Source of the DNA: Spirochaetaceae bacterium
Lineage (GTDB): Bacteria > Spirochaetota > Spirochaetia > Treponematales > Breznakiellaceae
Reading direction: 5' to 3'
DNA length: 10,387 nt
NCBI GenBank assembly: GCA_031278935.1
Contig: JAITJK010000243.1
Span: forward strand, 1 to 10,387
Shown here: positions 1-6,162 of the stretch, piece after piece
How positions within the stretch are numbered: the first letter of the stretch is position 1
Layout of the letters: each line of letters starts with the position of its first letter
Program-made: the position numbers and the translations under genes
Notes under the pieces: model-generated
Databases searched by the model: none
Told to the model about the DNA's origin: nothing
What the model saw: the letters and a program-made list of their open reading frames with translations, nothing else

Positions 1-19
1 TTATAGTTTTATCTTCCAT
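1..19 (-). CDS. 5' end of an unidentified leftward gene (partial)
   Basis: Only six codons are inside the window, reading MEDKTI before the left edge. The ATG at 19-17 follows an AGGAG at 30-26 with about 6 nt spacing, which is a good ribosome binding site and the reason for calling it. A TTGACA-like hexamer lies upstream on the same strand (74-69), but no convincing -10 box sits at the right distance. Nothing can be said about function. It runs in the same direction as mobA but starts more than 130 nt beyond the mobA stop. Confidence 0.5.
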
Positions 20-35
20 AAAATACTCCTTTTAG

Positions 36-155
36 TCTTATTTAATTGTTGATCCTGCTCAAGTTTATTGTCAACCGGTGACGCCTAAAGAAATAACCAA
101 TGCATTCCGTAAACTTCAAGATAACTACATTGAAATATATAGGGGAAAAACTTAA
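36..155 (+). pseudogene. Short open tail, possible remnant of a helix-turn-helix or J-domain-like gene
   Basis: A 39-codon stretch is open from just after a TAG at 33-35 to the TAA at 153-155. It has no ATG and no ribosome site; the only in-frame alternative start noted is a GTG at 78-80. The C-terminal half reads VTPKEITNAFRKLQDNYIEI followed by YRGKT. This has the look of a helix-turn-helix end (Crp/Fnr-type recognition helix followed by an 'IE..RGK' wing), and the EI..AFRKL part also resembles helix II of a J domain. It is too short to decide, and it may be chance. If real, it is the surviving 3' end of a broken gene, convergent with mobA and overlapping its stop codon. Confidence 0.2.
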
Positions 156-724
156 ATTCGCTGAGGGAGATCCGCAGGGGTGTTGATGTTGAAAAACAGT
201 TCTTCTAGCTTGAACTCCCGCAGAGTTGAGGCATCAAGGATATGTAAGCCTAGGCGATCCAAGAAGAGGCTGATCTTGTAGGTATGATTTACCAAGGCCT
301 CGTGCAACAGGGGAAGACAAGACTTGTTGAAAAATGCGTTGAAGGGTTCGTAAAAACCATCCGGGCGGCGGGTAACACAGGCGTCCACCGACTTCTCACG
401 GATCGCTTCCTGCATATACCGTATATAATCCAGGGAGATGAAGGGCATATCACAGGCAACCACGTAAAGATAGTCGCTCCGGCAATAGGTGAGGCCCCGG
501 TATATCCCCGCTAAGGGCCCGGAGCCGAGTTCGTCCTTAAGCACCACCACCTGATCGTGGGGAAAGGGGTTATTGCTGGATACCAAAACTTCGGGGAACA
601 GGACCTTGAGGCGGGTTATAAGACTCTCTATGACCACCTCTCCCCCTAGGGCTAACTTTTTTTTGTCATATCCCATCCGCTTCCCCTGACCACCGGCCAA
701 AATTAAGGCGCTTCCCATAACCAT
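152..724 (-). CDS. mobA: Molybdenum cofactor guanylyltransferase MobA
   Basis: MobA transfers GMP from GTP to molybdopterin, giving the MGD form of the cofactor that DMSO-reductase-family enzymes such as FdhF carry as bis-MGD. It acts in the cytoplasm. The 190-residue length is normal for the family. The N-terminal nucleotide-binding loop LILAGGQGKRMG is at about residues 7-18. GPLAGI at 69-74, ACDMPF at 90-95 (the metal-binding Asp motif) and a C-terminal NINTPADL are all family hallmarks. The frame is open further upstream into hydA, but the start chosen is the ATG at 724, directly preceded by AGGAGG, so the upstream part is not coding. It is the last gene of the fdhF-hydA cluster, 82 nt after hydA, which fits supplying cofactor to FdhF. 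A hairpin in that gap may reduce its expression. Confidence 0.9.
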   Translation of the reverse strand: MVMGSALILAGGQGKRMGYDKKKLALGGEVVIESLITRLKVLFPEVLVSSNNPFPHDQVVVLKDELGSGPLAGIYRGLTYCRSDYLYVVACDMPFISLDYIRYMQEAIREKSVDACVTRRPDGFYEPFNAFFNKSCLPLLHEALVNHTYKISLFLDRLGLHILDASTLREFKLEELFFNINTPADLPQRI

Positions 725-741
725 AGCTCCTCCTCGCGCCT

Positions 742-782
742 CAAAAGAACTCCCCACCCCCCGGCACTCGGAGGAAGGGGAG
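742..782 (-). terminator. Possible weak terminator/attenuator between hydA and mobA
   Basis: On the minus strand CTCCCC (782-777) can pair with GGGGAG (755-750), with further G/C-rich pairing possible inside. The stem is followed by TTCTTTTG (749-742), a poor U-tract. It lies just after the hydA stop and before the mobA ribosome site, so partial termination is plausible. The interrupted U-run makes strong termination unlikely. Confidence 0.35.
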
Positions 783-806
783 CCGCAGGGTTCCCAAGAA
801 AAGAAG

Positions 807-2177
807 TCAGCCCCTCTTATACTTGGTATGCAGGAGCTTATGGGAGAGCTTGCCGTTGGGTTTCTCCAGGAAGTCCTGGTATAGCTGGGTAATCGCCGGA
901 TTGGTATGGGACTTCCGCAGGGGTAGGGCCTTATCGTGGTCAAAGGTGGCCTTTCGCCGGTTCTCATAGGCTGCGGGCCGGTCGGCGTCTAGCAAAAGCT
1001 TGGGCTGGCCCCCTCCGCTCACGCAGCCTTCGGGGCAGGTCATCACTTCCACAAAGTGCAAATGCAAGGTCCCGCGCCGTAGCTGCTCTATAACGGGATC
1101 GATATGCTTCAAATTGGTCAGCACTCCCACCTTTAAGGTAAGATCCCCCAGGGGAATATCTGCGGTCCGAAACCCCTCGGTGCCGCGAACCGGCAGGATA
1201 TCCACCTCCTTGTCGCTCAACTCCTTGCCGGTGATTAAAGTATAGGCGGTACGGATGGCCGCTTCCATGACACCGCCTGTAACCCCGAAGATAGTCCCCG
1301 CGCCGGTATAGTCCCCCAGCGGCTGATCAAAGGATTCCTCCGGGAGGGCGGTGAAATCAATACCCGCCCGCTTAATTAAATAGGCCAATTCCCGGGTGGT
1401 AATCACGGCGTCCACGTCCTTATACCCGCTGTCCCTCATTTCTTCCCGGTCACTCTCAAAGGCTTTGCAGGTACAGGGCATAACCGACACCGTGAAAAGC
1501 GAGGCCGGGTCAAAGCCGTTGAGCTTCGCCCCGTAGGTTTTAAACACCGCGCCGGCCATTTGCTGGGGACTCTTACAGGAAGAAAGGTGTTTGGTCAGTT
1601 CAGGATACTGGTGTTCCATGTACCGCACCCAGCCCGGACAGCAGGAGGTAAACATGGGCAGCACGCCTTTTTCCGTAACCCGTTTCACCAGTTCCGTGCC
1701 TTCTTCCATAATGGTTAAATCTGCGGCGAAATTGGTGTCATACACCTGGTCAAACCCCAGGCGCCGTAAGGCCGCAGCCAGTTTCCCCGCCGCCAAGGTC
1801 CCTAAAGGCAGCCCAAAGTCTTCGGCAATCCCCACCCGTACCGCTGGCGCGGCCTGGACCATAGTAAACTTCTTCGGGTCCTGCAAGGCCGCGATGACCG
1901 CATTGAGATGGCTCACATTATAGGCCGCGAACAAAGGCTCAGTTACCGTGTCTGGCAGGCCCCGTTCCTGGCGTTTTTTCGTATACTCCTCAAGGCCGTG
2001 GTCCAGCAGGGAAATATAGGACTTGCACTTCTGGACGCATTGGCCGCACATGACGCAGCGCTCTGTAACAATGGTCTGGGCTTCATGGGGATTGCCTTCA
2101 ATGGCATAGACCGGACACACACCGCTACATTCCTGGCATCCCGTACAAATATCTTTATCAATCTGAATAAACGCCAT
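807..2177 (-). CDS. hydA: [FeFe]-hydrogenase catalytic subunit, HDCR HydA2-like
   Basis: This enzyme interconverts H2 with protons and electrons at the H-cluster. At 456 residues it has the short M2-type layout. A two-cluster ferredoxin domain comes first (Cys 11/14/17/21 and 41/44/47/51), with no further N-terminal Fe-S extensions, then the H-cluster domain. All three H-cluster signatures are intact: L1 TSCCPGW with Cys179/180, L2 MPCTCKAFE with Cys235, and L3 VMTCPEGCVSGGGQP with Cys381/385. The start is the ATG at 2177, preceded by GAGGAGGG inside the end of the upstream hycB. The two genes are 3 nt apart, which suggests translational coupling. The gene order matches hydrogen-dependent CO2 reductases (Acetobacterium woodii, Thermoanaerobacter kivui), in which HydA2 passes electrons through HycB-type subunits to FdhF. 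No signal peptide is seen, so the enzyme is cytoplasmic. The extra Cys237 in L2 is uncommon in the sequences I recall. Confidence 0.93.
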   Translation of the reverse strand: MAFIQIDKDICTGCQECSGVCPVYAIEGNPHEAQTIVTERCVMCGQCVQKCKSYISLLDHGLEEYTKKRQERGLPDTVTEPLFAAYNVSHLNAVIAALQDPKKFTMVQAAPAVRVGIAEDFGLPLGTLAAGKLAAALRRLGFDQVYDTNFAADLTIMEEGTELVKRVTEKGVLPMFTSCCPGWVRYMEHQYPELTKHLSSCKSPQQMAGAVFKTYGAKLNGFDPASLFTVSVMPCTCKAFESDREEMRDSGYKDVDAVITTRELAYLIKRAGIDFTALPEESFDQPLGDYTGAGTIFGVTGGVMEAAIRTAYTLITGKELSDKEVDILPVRGTEGFRTADIPLGDLTLKVGVLTNLKHIDPVIEQLRRGTLHLHFVEVMTCPEGCVSGGGQPKLLLDADRPAAYENRRKATFDHDKALPLRKSHTNPAITQLYQDFLEKPNGKLSHKLLHTKYKRG

Positions 2178-2180
2178 ACT

Positions 2181-2768
2181 TCAAGCCCTCCTCAGACTTA
2201 GGCCATCGGATACGCCTTCCAGCGCCGCTGTGGCCTTGAGCCGTTTGTCCTTGACTTCTGCGGCGGCATCCACCACCCGTAAGGCGTCCCGGGGACAGGC
2301 GGCCACACAAGCGGGGCCCGCATCTCGGCCTATGCACCGGTCGCATTTGTAAATAAACCGGGGAAACCCCTGATCCTGAGGTATCCCGGTAGGGCCGAAA
2401 ACCCCGCGAAGGCGTGCCAGGTCCTCCGCGCCCAGCAATGCGATGGCCCCAAAAGGGCAGGCCATCACGCAGTTCTTACAGCCGATACATTTTTTCCGGT
2501 TGATTACCACAGCCCCCCCCGCTCGTTCCAGGGCTCCGGTGGCACAGGAACGCAGACAGGGCGCGTTTTCGCACTGATGACATTGTACGGGCATACAGCC
2601 CCGTTCCGTCCGGGTGAGGAACAAATTAGGCATAAGCGGGGTTCTTAGGGCCCCCACGGTTTTCGGCTGTCCTGGGGTATGTGCGGCGACACAGGCGACC
2701 TCACAGGCTCTACAGCCGACACAGGCCTCAGGGTCTGCCAAGACAAAACACGATTGCTCTCCATTCAT
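2181..2768 (-). CDS. hycB: HycB-like four-cluster Fe-S electron-transfer subunit (next to hydA)
   Basis: This 195-residue polyferredoxin of the HycB/HydN type has four Cys groups for [4Fe-4S] clusters. They are Cys16/19/22/26, Cys63/66/71/75, Cys94/97/100/104 and Cys142/145/154/158. A 37-residue insert lies between groups three and four. It has no signal peptide or membrane segment. The start chosen is the ATG at 2768, not the TTG one codon upstream, because the AGAGG at 2780-2776 is 7 nt from the ATG. It abuts hydA (3 nt gap), so it is the likely direct electron partner of HydA, matching HycB3 next to HydA2 in described HDCR operons. In the T. kivui HDCR structure two HycB-type subunits form the backbone of the filament. 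Whether this protein polymerises cannot be told from sequence. Confidence 0.88.
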   Translation of the reverse strand: MNGEQSCFVLADPEACVGCRACEVACVAAHTPGQPKTVGALRTPLMPNLFLTRTERGCMPVQCHQCENAPCLRSCATGALERAGGAVVINRKKCIGCKNCVMACPFGAIALLGAEDLARLRGVFGPTGIPQDQGFPRFIYKCDRCIGRDAGPACVAACPRDALRVVDAAAEVKDKRLKATAALEGVSDGLSLRRA

Positions 2769-2785
2769 CAAAACACCTCTTTAAT

Positions 2786-2839
2786 CTAGGTATCTAAGGC
2801 GCCATCCTCGCGGACAGCGCCCGGAAACTCGGGTTGCAT
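2786..2839 (-). CDS. Possible 17-residue leader peptide inside the operon
   Basis: A mini-ORF reading MQPEFPGAVREDGALDT starts at the ATG at 2839 and stops just before the ribosome site of the downstream hycB. Its purine-rich ribosome-site candidate (GGGAGAGGAA) is in the loop of a hairpin, and its start codon closes the stem. It may only be spacer. The arrangement is the sole reason for noting it, because a peptide this short gives no coding statistics. Confidence 0.15.
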   Translation of the reverse strand: MQPEFPGAVREDGALDT

Positions 2840-2866
2840 AGGGCCTTCCTCTCCCAGGGCCCTATG
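2837..2866 (-). promoter_or_regulatory. Perfect 9-bp hairpin in the gap before the second hycB
   Basis: CATAGGGCC and its exact reverse complement GGCCCTATG (2837-2845 and 2858-2866) flank a 12-nt loop. On the transcribed minus strand the loop reads CTGGGAGAGGAA, which looks like a Shine-Dalgarno. No U-tract follows, so it is not a terminator. It sits in the only sizeable gap (130 nt) among the four core genes and could mark an mRNA processing or stability site, or a translational switch. Confidence 0.5.
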
Positions 2867-2898
2867 ATCCACCGCAAGAACACAACAATACCGCCCCC

Positions 2899-3186
2899 TT
2901 AGATCGTCAAAAGCGGTAAGGCCTCCACCGTTTGTATCCGTTTCTGCACACTGCTGGGCACAGGACGCACCGCCTTGTCCTTCCCATGCGGGCAGACGCG
3001 GATACAGGGAGGGATACCCCCGGAATCCGCGCCGCCATAGGCCGTACACTGGGGGCATTTATGGGCCTCCACCAGCAGATCCCCCAGGATATACGAAAGG
3101 GCCTTATGCTCGCAGGCTAGGGCGCACCGGCGCCGCGTGCAGTCCCTACAGCGGATCACTACTGGCGCGGCGCTCCCTCCCGGCAC
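2899..3186 (-). CDS. Small two-cluster Fe-S protein, shortened HycB relative
   Basis: This protein of about 95 residues has two groups of Cys: 13/16/21/25 (CRDCTRRRCALAC) and 44/47/61/65 (CPQC...CIRVCP). They match groups two and four of its HycB neighbours, with CIRVCP identical to the upstream hycB. The first N-terminal cluster motif and the central CIGCKNC motif are absent, so it looks like a HycB that lost its first and third cluster-binding regions. The start is uncertain: all three in-frame choices are GTG. I chose 3186, 11 nt after the upstream hycB stop with GGGG just ahead. GTG 3210 would overlap hycB and give 103 residues; GTG 3159 has a GGGAGGGAG rather far upstream and gives 86. 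It could be a genuine third electron-transfer subunit of the complex or a decaying duplicate. Four intact Cys in each group argue mildly for function. Confidence 0.65.
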   Translation of the reverse strand: MPGGSAAPVVIRCRDCTRRRCALACEHKALSYILGDLLVEAHKCPQCTAYGGADSGGIPPCIRVCPHGKDKAVRPVPSSVQKRIQTVEALPLLTI

Positions 3187-3197
3187 AAGACCCCGGC

Positions 3198-3713
3198 CTA
3201 GCTCTGACACTGTACCGCGTTCCGGCGTTTTTCCGCGACGCTCTGGTCCATCCGCTCTTCCGTAATCAAGGTCAGGGCTTCGGTGGGGCAGACCCGGATA
3301 CAGGACGGGGACGGGGCGACCCCCCGGCAGAGATCGCATTTATTGGCTGTCTTTTTCGGGGACCCATCGGGCAGCAGTTCCCCGGTCTCCACGATCTCCA
3401 CGGCCCCAAAGGGACAAGCCACCACGCAATTTTTACAGCCGATACATTTTTGCGTATTGATGAGTACCACCTGGTCCACCACGCTAATGGCGTTGGACGT
3501 ACAGGCTGCCTTGCACGCAGGGTTTTCGCAGTGCCGGCAATGCAAAGGGGCGCTCACCAGGGCGGTTTTAACCATAAAGAGCTTGGGGTTAAAGGCATAG
3601 CCGTCCGGGTCGATCTCGAAGATTCGTTTCCCTTCATGGGCCACCACGCAGCTAATCAGACAGGTCCGACAGCCGATGCACCGCAGAGGATTGGCTTTGA
3701 TAAAGCTGTTCAT
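3198..3713 (-). CDS. hycB: HycB-like four-cluster Fe-S electron-transfer subunit (next to fdhF)
   Basis: This 171-residue polyferredoxin of the HycB/HydN family has four complete Cys groups: Cys12/15/18/22, Cys59/62/67/71, Cys90/93/96/100 and Cys126/129/138/142. It should carry four [4Fe-4S] clusters and accept or donate electrons for FdhF. The start at 3713 follows AAGGAGGAG, and its ATG overlaps the fdhF TGA in an ATGA, so the two genes are translationally coupled. No export signal or membrane segment is present. It is shorter than the hydA-side HycB because it lacks the insert before the last cluster. FdhF-HycB is the standard pairing in formate hydrogenlyase and HDCR, and the presence of hydA in the same operon favours HDCR. 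Confidence 0.9.
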   Translation of the reverse strand: MNSFIKANPLRCIGCRTCLISCVVAHEGKRIFEIDPDGYAFNPKLFMVKTALVSAPLHCRHCENPACKAACTSNAISVVDQVVLINTQKCIGCKNCVVACPFGAVEIVETGELLPDGSPKKTANKCDLCRGVAPSPSCIRVCPTEALTLITEERMDQSVAEKRRNAVQCQS

Positions 3714-5905
3714 GCCACTCCTCCTTGGGCAATATGCATCCGCTTGCGTATATCCGCATACTGCCGGGCTACTTCAGCTTTAGCCCAGGCTTGGTCGGGA
3801 ATCTTCTCGATCCGGCAGGCGCAATACTTGTACTCTGGGGTACGGCTCGCGGGGTCCAAGGCGGAGATGGTAAGCTCGTTACAGGCCCCAATCCACCACT
3901 GATAGGTCATATACACGGCCCCAGGCTTAACCCGCTCCGTAGGCATACAGCGGGTATAAACCGCGCCTCGTTTTGAGCGGATTTTGACGATCTCCCCTTC
4001 TGTAAGCTCTAGGGCGGCGCAATCTTCTGGGGACATTTCCACCCAGCCTGGCTCGTCTTCCAGGTTCCGCAGGGTCCGGCAGTTTCCCGACATGGTCCGC
4101 ACGGAATAATGGCCCACTTCCCGGACCGTACAGAGACTTAAAGGGAACTCCGGGTTTTCCAGCTCCGCCGGGGGCTGATAGGGGGAGGTTTTTAAGACGC
4201 CCAGGCCGTCAGGGGTGGCAAAAATACCCCCGGCGTGGAGGAACATGGTTCCCCGGTCCTGGGGCCCCTTGTCCCAGCAGGGCCATTGCACGCTGCCCTG
4301 GCGCTGGATCTTCTCGTAGGTCGCCCCGGTAAACTTAGGGGCGAGATCGATAAGCTCGTTCCAGATGGCTTCAGTGTTGGGGTAGTGCATGGGATACCCC
4401 ATAGCGGTGGCAATACGGCAGGTGATCTCCCAATCGGGCAGCACATTGCCCACAGGCTCAAGGATTTTGCGGATCCGTTGAAAGCCCCGATCCGAACTGG
4501 TGTACACCCCATCGTGTTCCCCCCAGGCCGTAGCGGGCAACACCGCGTCGGCATATTGGGCGGTTTTGTTCCAGAAAATATCCTGGACCACCACCACGTC
4601 GATCCGCGCAAGGCTTTCCCGGATTTCTTCCAAATCCGGGTCTGATTGGGCCGGATCTTCCCCAGTAATATAGTAGGCATGGATCTGTTTGGCCGGGTCC
4701 GGCTCATGGAGGACAAACTCAGGTACCCGGGTGAGCTGGATACCCGCCTTGTTGCTTAAGGGTACGCCCCAGGCTCGCTCAAACTTCGCCTGGATCTCTG
4801 GGTCTGTAACGCTCTGATACCCTGGGTACACATCCGGGAGGTCTCCCATGTCGCAGGTCCCTTGGACGTTATTTTGCCCTCGCACCGGCCCAGTTCCGCA
4901 GGCATAATGCCCAAAATTGCCCGTGAGCATGGCCAGGCTACAACAGCACTTCACCGTTTCAACGCCCTGGGAGAATTGGGTGATTCCCATGCCCCAGAGG
5001 ATCACCGAGTGCTTGGAACTTGCGTACTTCCGGGCGGTGAACCGAATATCCTGGGGGGAGAGTCCAGTGATGGCTGCGGCTCTCTCCGGGGTATAGTCCT
5101 TAACCACTTCCCAAAACTCCTTGAAACCCTTGGTGTGCTTTTGGACAAAGTCCTTATCGTATAAGTCCTCGCCAATGATCACCTGGGCCAAGGCGTTGGT
5201 GAGGGCCACATTGGTCCCCCCCTTGAGCTGAAGATGCAGGTCCGCGATCCTGGCGGTTTCGGTGATCCGGGGATCCGCGCAGATGATACAGCAGCCTTTC
5301 TCCTTGGCCTTGACAATCCGGCGGGCCACAATGGGGTGGGAGGCTGCGGCATTATACCCAATGTTGAAAATAACCTCCGCGTCTTCGATTTCCGGGATGG
5401 AAAGGGACATGGCCCCCTCGCCGATGGTCTGTCGGGAGCCGGCCACAGATGCCGCGTGGCAGATGCGGGCGCAATGGTCGATGTTGTTGGTTCCCATCAC
5501 GGCCCGGGCGAATTTCTGGGTGATGTACCCCGCTTCATTCCCCGGTCCCCGGGCGGACGCTGCCGCTAAAAACGCATCAGGCCCCCACCGTTTCTTGATC
5601 TCCTGGAACTTATCCGCCACAAAAGCAATGGCCTCATCCCAACCGACGGGTTCCAAAGGGGACGCTTTCCCTCCTTTGCGGATCATAGGCTCCCGAATGC
5701 GCCGAGTAAGAATCTGGGGATCGTTGAGATAATCCCAGCCATACCAGCCTTTAAGACATGCCGTGCCTTCATTGGTTCTGCCCTCCACGGGGTGAAGATC
5801 CAGAATCTTATTCTCCGCCTTATCAACGGTGAACAAGAGCTGGCACCCGGCGCCACAATAGCAACAGGTCGTTTGAATCTCCTGTACTGAATCCGTGCTT
5901 GTCAT
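3710..5905 (-). CDS. fdhF: Formate dehydrogenase catalytic subunit, FDH-H type, cysteine variant
   Basis: This enzyme interconverts formate and CO2 at a bis-MGD Mo (or W) centre. It is 731 residues, close to E. coli FdhF (715). One N-terminal [4Fe-4S] site is formed by Cys14/17/21/50, followed by Lys52, equivalent to the electron-relay Lys of FDH-H. The active-site motif is CARICHAASVAG: Cys149 (codon TGC at 5461-5459) is at the selenocysteine position and His150 is the adjacent catalytic His. Arg342 in GPVRGQNNVQG matches the substrate Arg. YYITGEDPAQSDPD and a C-terminal molydopterin-binding domain (about 600-715) complete the fold. It has no Tat signal, so it is cytoplasmic, and no NAD- or FMN-binding partner is encoded nearby. 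The start at 5905 is preceded by GGAGAG. As first gene behind the promoter it leads the HDCR-like operon. Acetogenic treponemes are known to carry paired Sec and Cys fdhF paralogues; this is the selenium-independent kind. Confidence 0.95.
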   Translation of the reverse strand: MTSTDSVQEIQTTCCYCGAGCQLLFTVDKAENKILDLHPVEGRTNEGTACLKGWYGWDYLNDPQILTRRIREPMIRKGGKASPLEPVGWDEAIAFVADKFQEIKKRWGPDAFLAAASARGPGNEAGYITQKFARAVMGTNNIDHCARICHAASVAGSRQTIGEGAMSLSIPEIEDAEVIFNIGYNAAASHPIVARRIVKAKEKGCCIICADPRITETARIADLHLQLKGGTNVALTNALAQVIIGEDLYDKDFVQKHTKGFKEFWEVVKDYTPERAAAITGLSPQDIRFTARKYASSKHSVILWGMGITQFSQGVETVKCCCSLAMLTGNFGHYACGTGPVRGQNNVQGTCDMGDLPDVYPGYQSVTDPEIQAKFERAWGVPLSNKAGIQLTRVPEFVLHEPDPAKQIHAYYITGEDPAQSDPDLEEIRESLARIDVVVVQDIFWNKTAQYADAVLPATAWGEHDGVYTSSDRGFQRIRKILEPVGNVLPDWEITCRIATAMGYPMHYPNTEAIWNELIDLAPKFTGATYEKIQRQGSVQWPCWDKGPQDRGTMFLHAGGIFATPDGLGVLKTSPYQPPAELENPEFPLSLCTVREVGHYSVRTMSGNCRTLRNLEDEPGWVEMSPEDCAALELTEGEIVKIRSKRGAVYTRCMPTERVKPGAVYMTYQWWIGACNELTISALDPASRTPEYKYCACRIEKIPDQAWAKAEVARQYADIRKRMHIAQGGVA

Positions 5906-6128
5906 AAGGTACTCTCCTTCTTTTCCTCTCTATAAAAAACCCCCAAACCGGCTGCCGTGTAGAAAAAAATGATGCCCCTTTGAAGGCCGATACTGAAGAA
6001 ATCATGCCGCCTTTTGGGTGAATTCGCGCATAACCGTGGTTGCCTCTCTATACATGAGCGCGATCCCCCCAAAGGCCCGGCAAAATAGCTATCTCCTGTG
6101 CAGCATCGTGATTTTTATCATGAGGATA
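5906..6128 (-). promoter_or_regulatory. Long 5' leader of the fdhF operon
   Basis: From the predicted transcription start near 6128 to the fdhF ATG is about 220 nt. It holds several short start-stop units, including the 17-codon ORF at 6055-6002, which ends in an ATGA overlap with another open frame, and a TTG-started 11-codon unit behind AGGAGA. It also has a T7 run (minus strand, near 5966-5972) after a weak GC stem, and a GGGGGTTTTTT close to the fdhF ribosome site. I found no match to the molybdenum-cofactor riboswitch core as I remember it. A leader this long suggests post-transcriptional control, but none is proven. Confidence 0.4.
6002..6055 (-). CDS. Possible 17-residue leader ORF upstream of fdhF
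   Basis: It reads MYREATTVMREFTQKAA and begins at an ATG 8 nt after a GGGGGGA. The stop codon overlaps the ATG of a second open frame that runs into fdhF out of frame. It resembles no family I recognise and may be chance within the leader. Confidence 0.2.
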   Translation of the reverse strand: MYREATTVMREFTQKAA

Positions 6129-6139
6129 GTTCTAACTAT
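6126..6139. promoter_or_regulatory. Perfect palindrome, candidate TetR-family operator
   Basis: ATAGTT-CT-AACTAT is a perfect inverted repeat of two 6-bp arms around a 2-bp centre. It covers most of the -10 box and the expected start of transcription of the fdhF-operon promoter, the classic position for steric repression. The adjacent upstream gene encodes a TetR-family protein, whose family usually binds short palindromes like this one. Binding is inference. Confidence 0.6.
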
Positions 6140-6162
6140 AGCACCGGGATCGGGGCTGTCAA
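6135..6162 (-). promoter_or_regulatory. Sigma-70 promoter of the fdhF operon
   Basis: The -35 box is TTGACA (6162-6157), exactly consensus, then a 16-nt spacer and the -10 box TATAGT (6140-6135), one base off consensus. The -35 box shares bases with the tetR stop codon (TGA at 6161-6159). It points toward fdhF with no other gene between. With the palindrome on the -10 box, the simplest reading is a strong promoter held off by a repressor. Confidence 0.8.

Noticed and set aside
725..967. N-terminal extension of mobA by 81 residues into hydA
   Set aside because: The frame is open, but the sequence is low-complexity Pro/Ser/Arg without MobA homology. A strong AGGAGG precedes the ATG at 724 and MobA homology starts there.
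2840..3058. Minus-strand 90-codon frame overlapping the small Fe-S gene
   Set aside because: It is a shadow of the Fe-S gene: its Cys are not in cluster motifs, and the true frame has both clusters. Only its last 17 codons beyond the Fe-S stop were kept, as a weak mini-ORF.
5964..5995. Intrinsic terminator (GCC..GGGGC stem then seven T) in the fdhF leader
   Set aside because: The stem has only three Watson-Crick pairs plus two G-U pairs, and the T-run is 4 nt away. Too weak to call.
5823..6005. 60-codon minus-strand frame across the fdhF start
   Set aside because: Overlaps the well-supported start of fdhF out of frame, has no ribosome site, and encodes nothing recognisable.
5906..6120. Molybdenum-cofactor riboswitch upstream of fdhF
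   Set aside because: Context invites it, but I could not find the conserved GGCGAAG...CUUCGCCUCCC-type core as I remember it. An Rfam covariance search would settle it.
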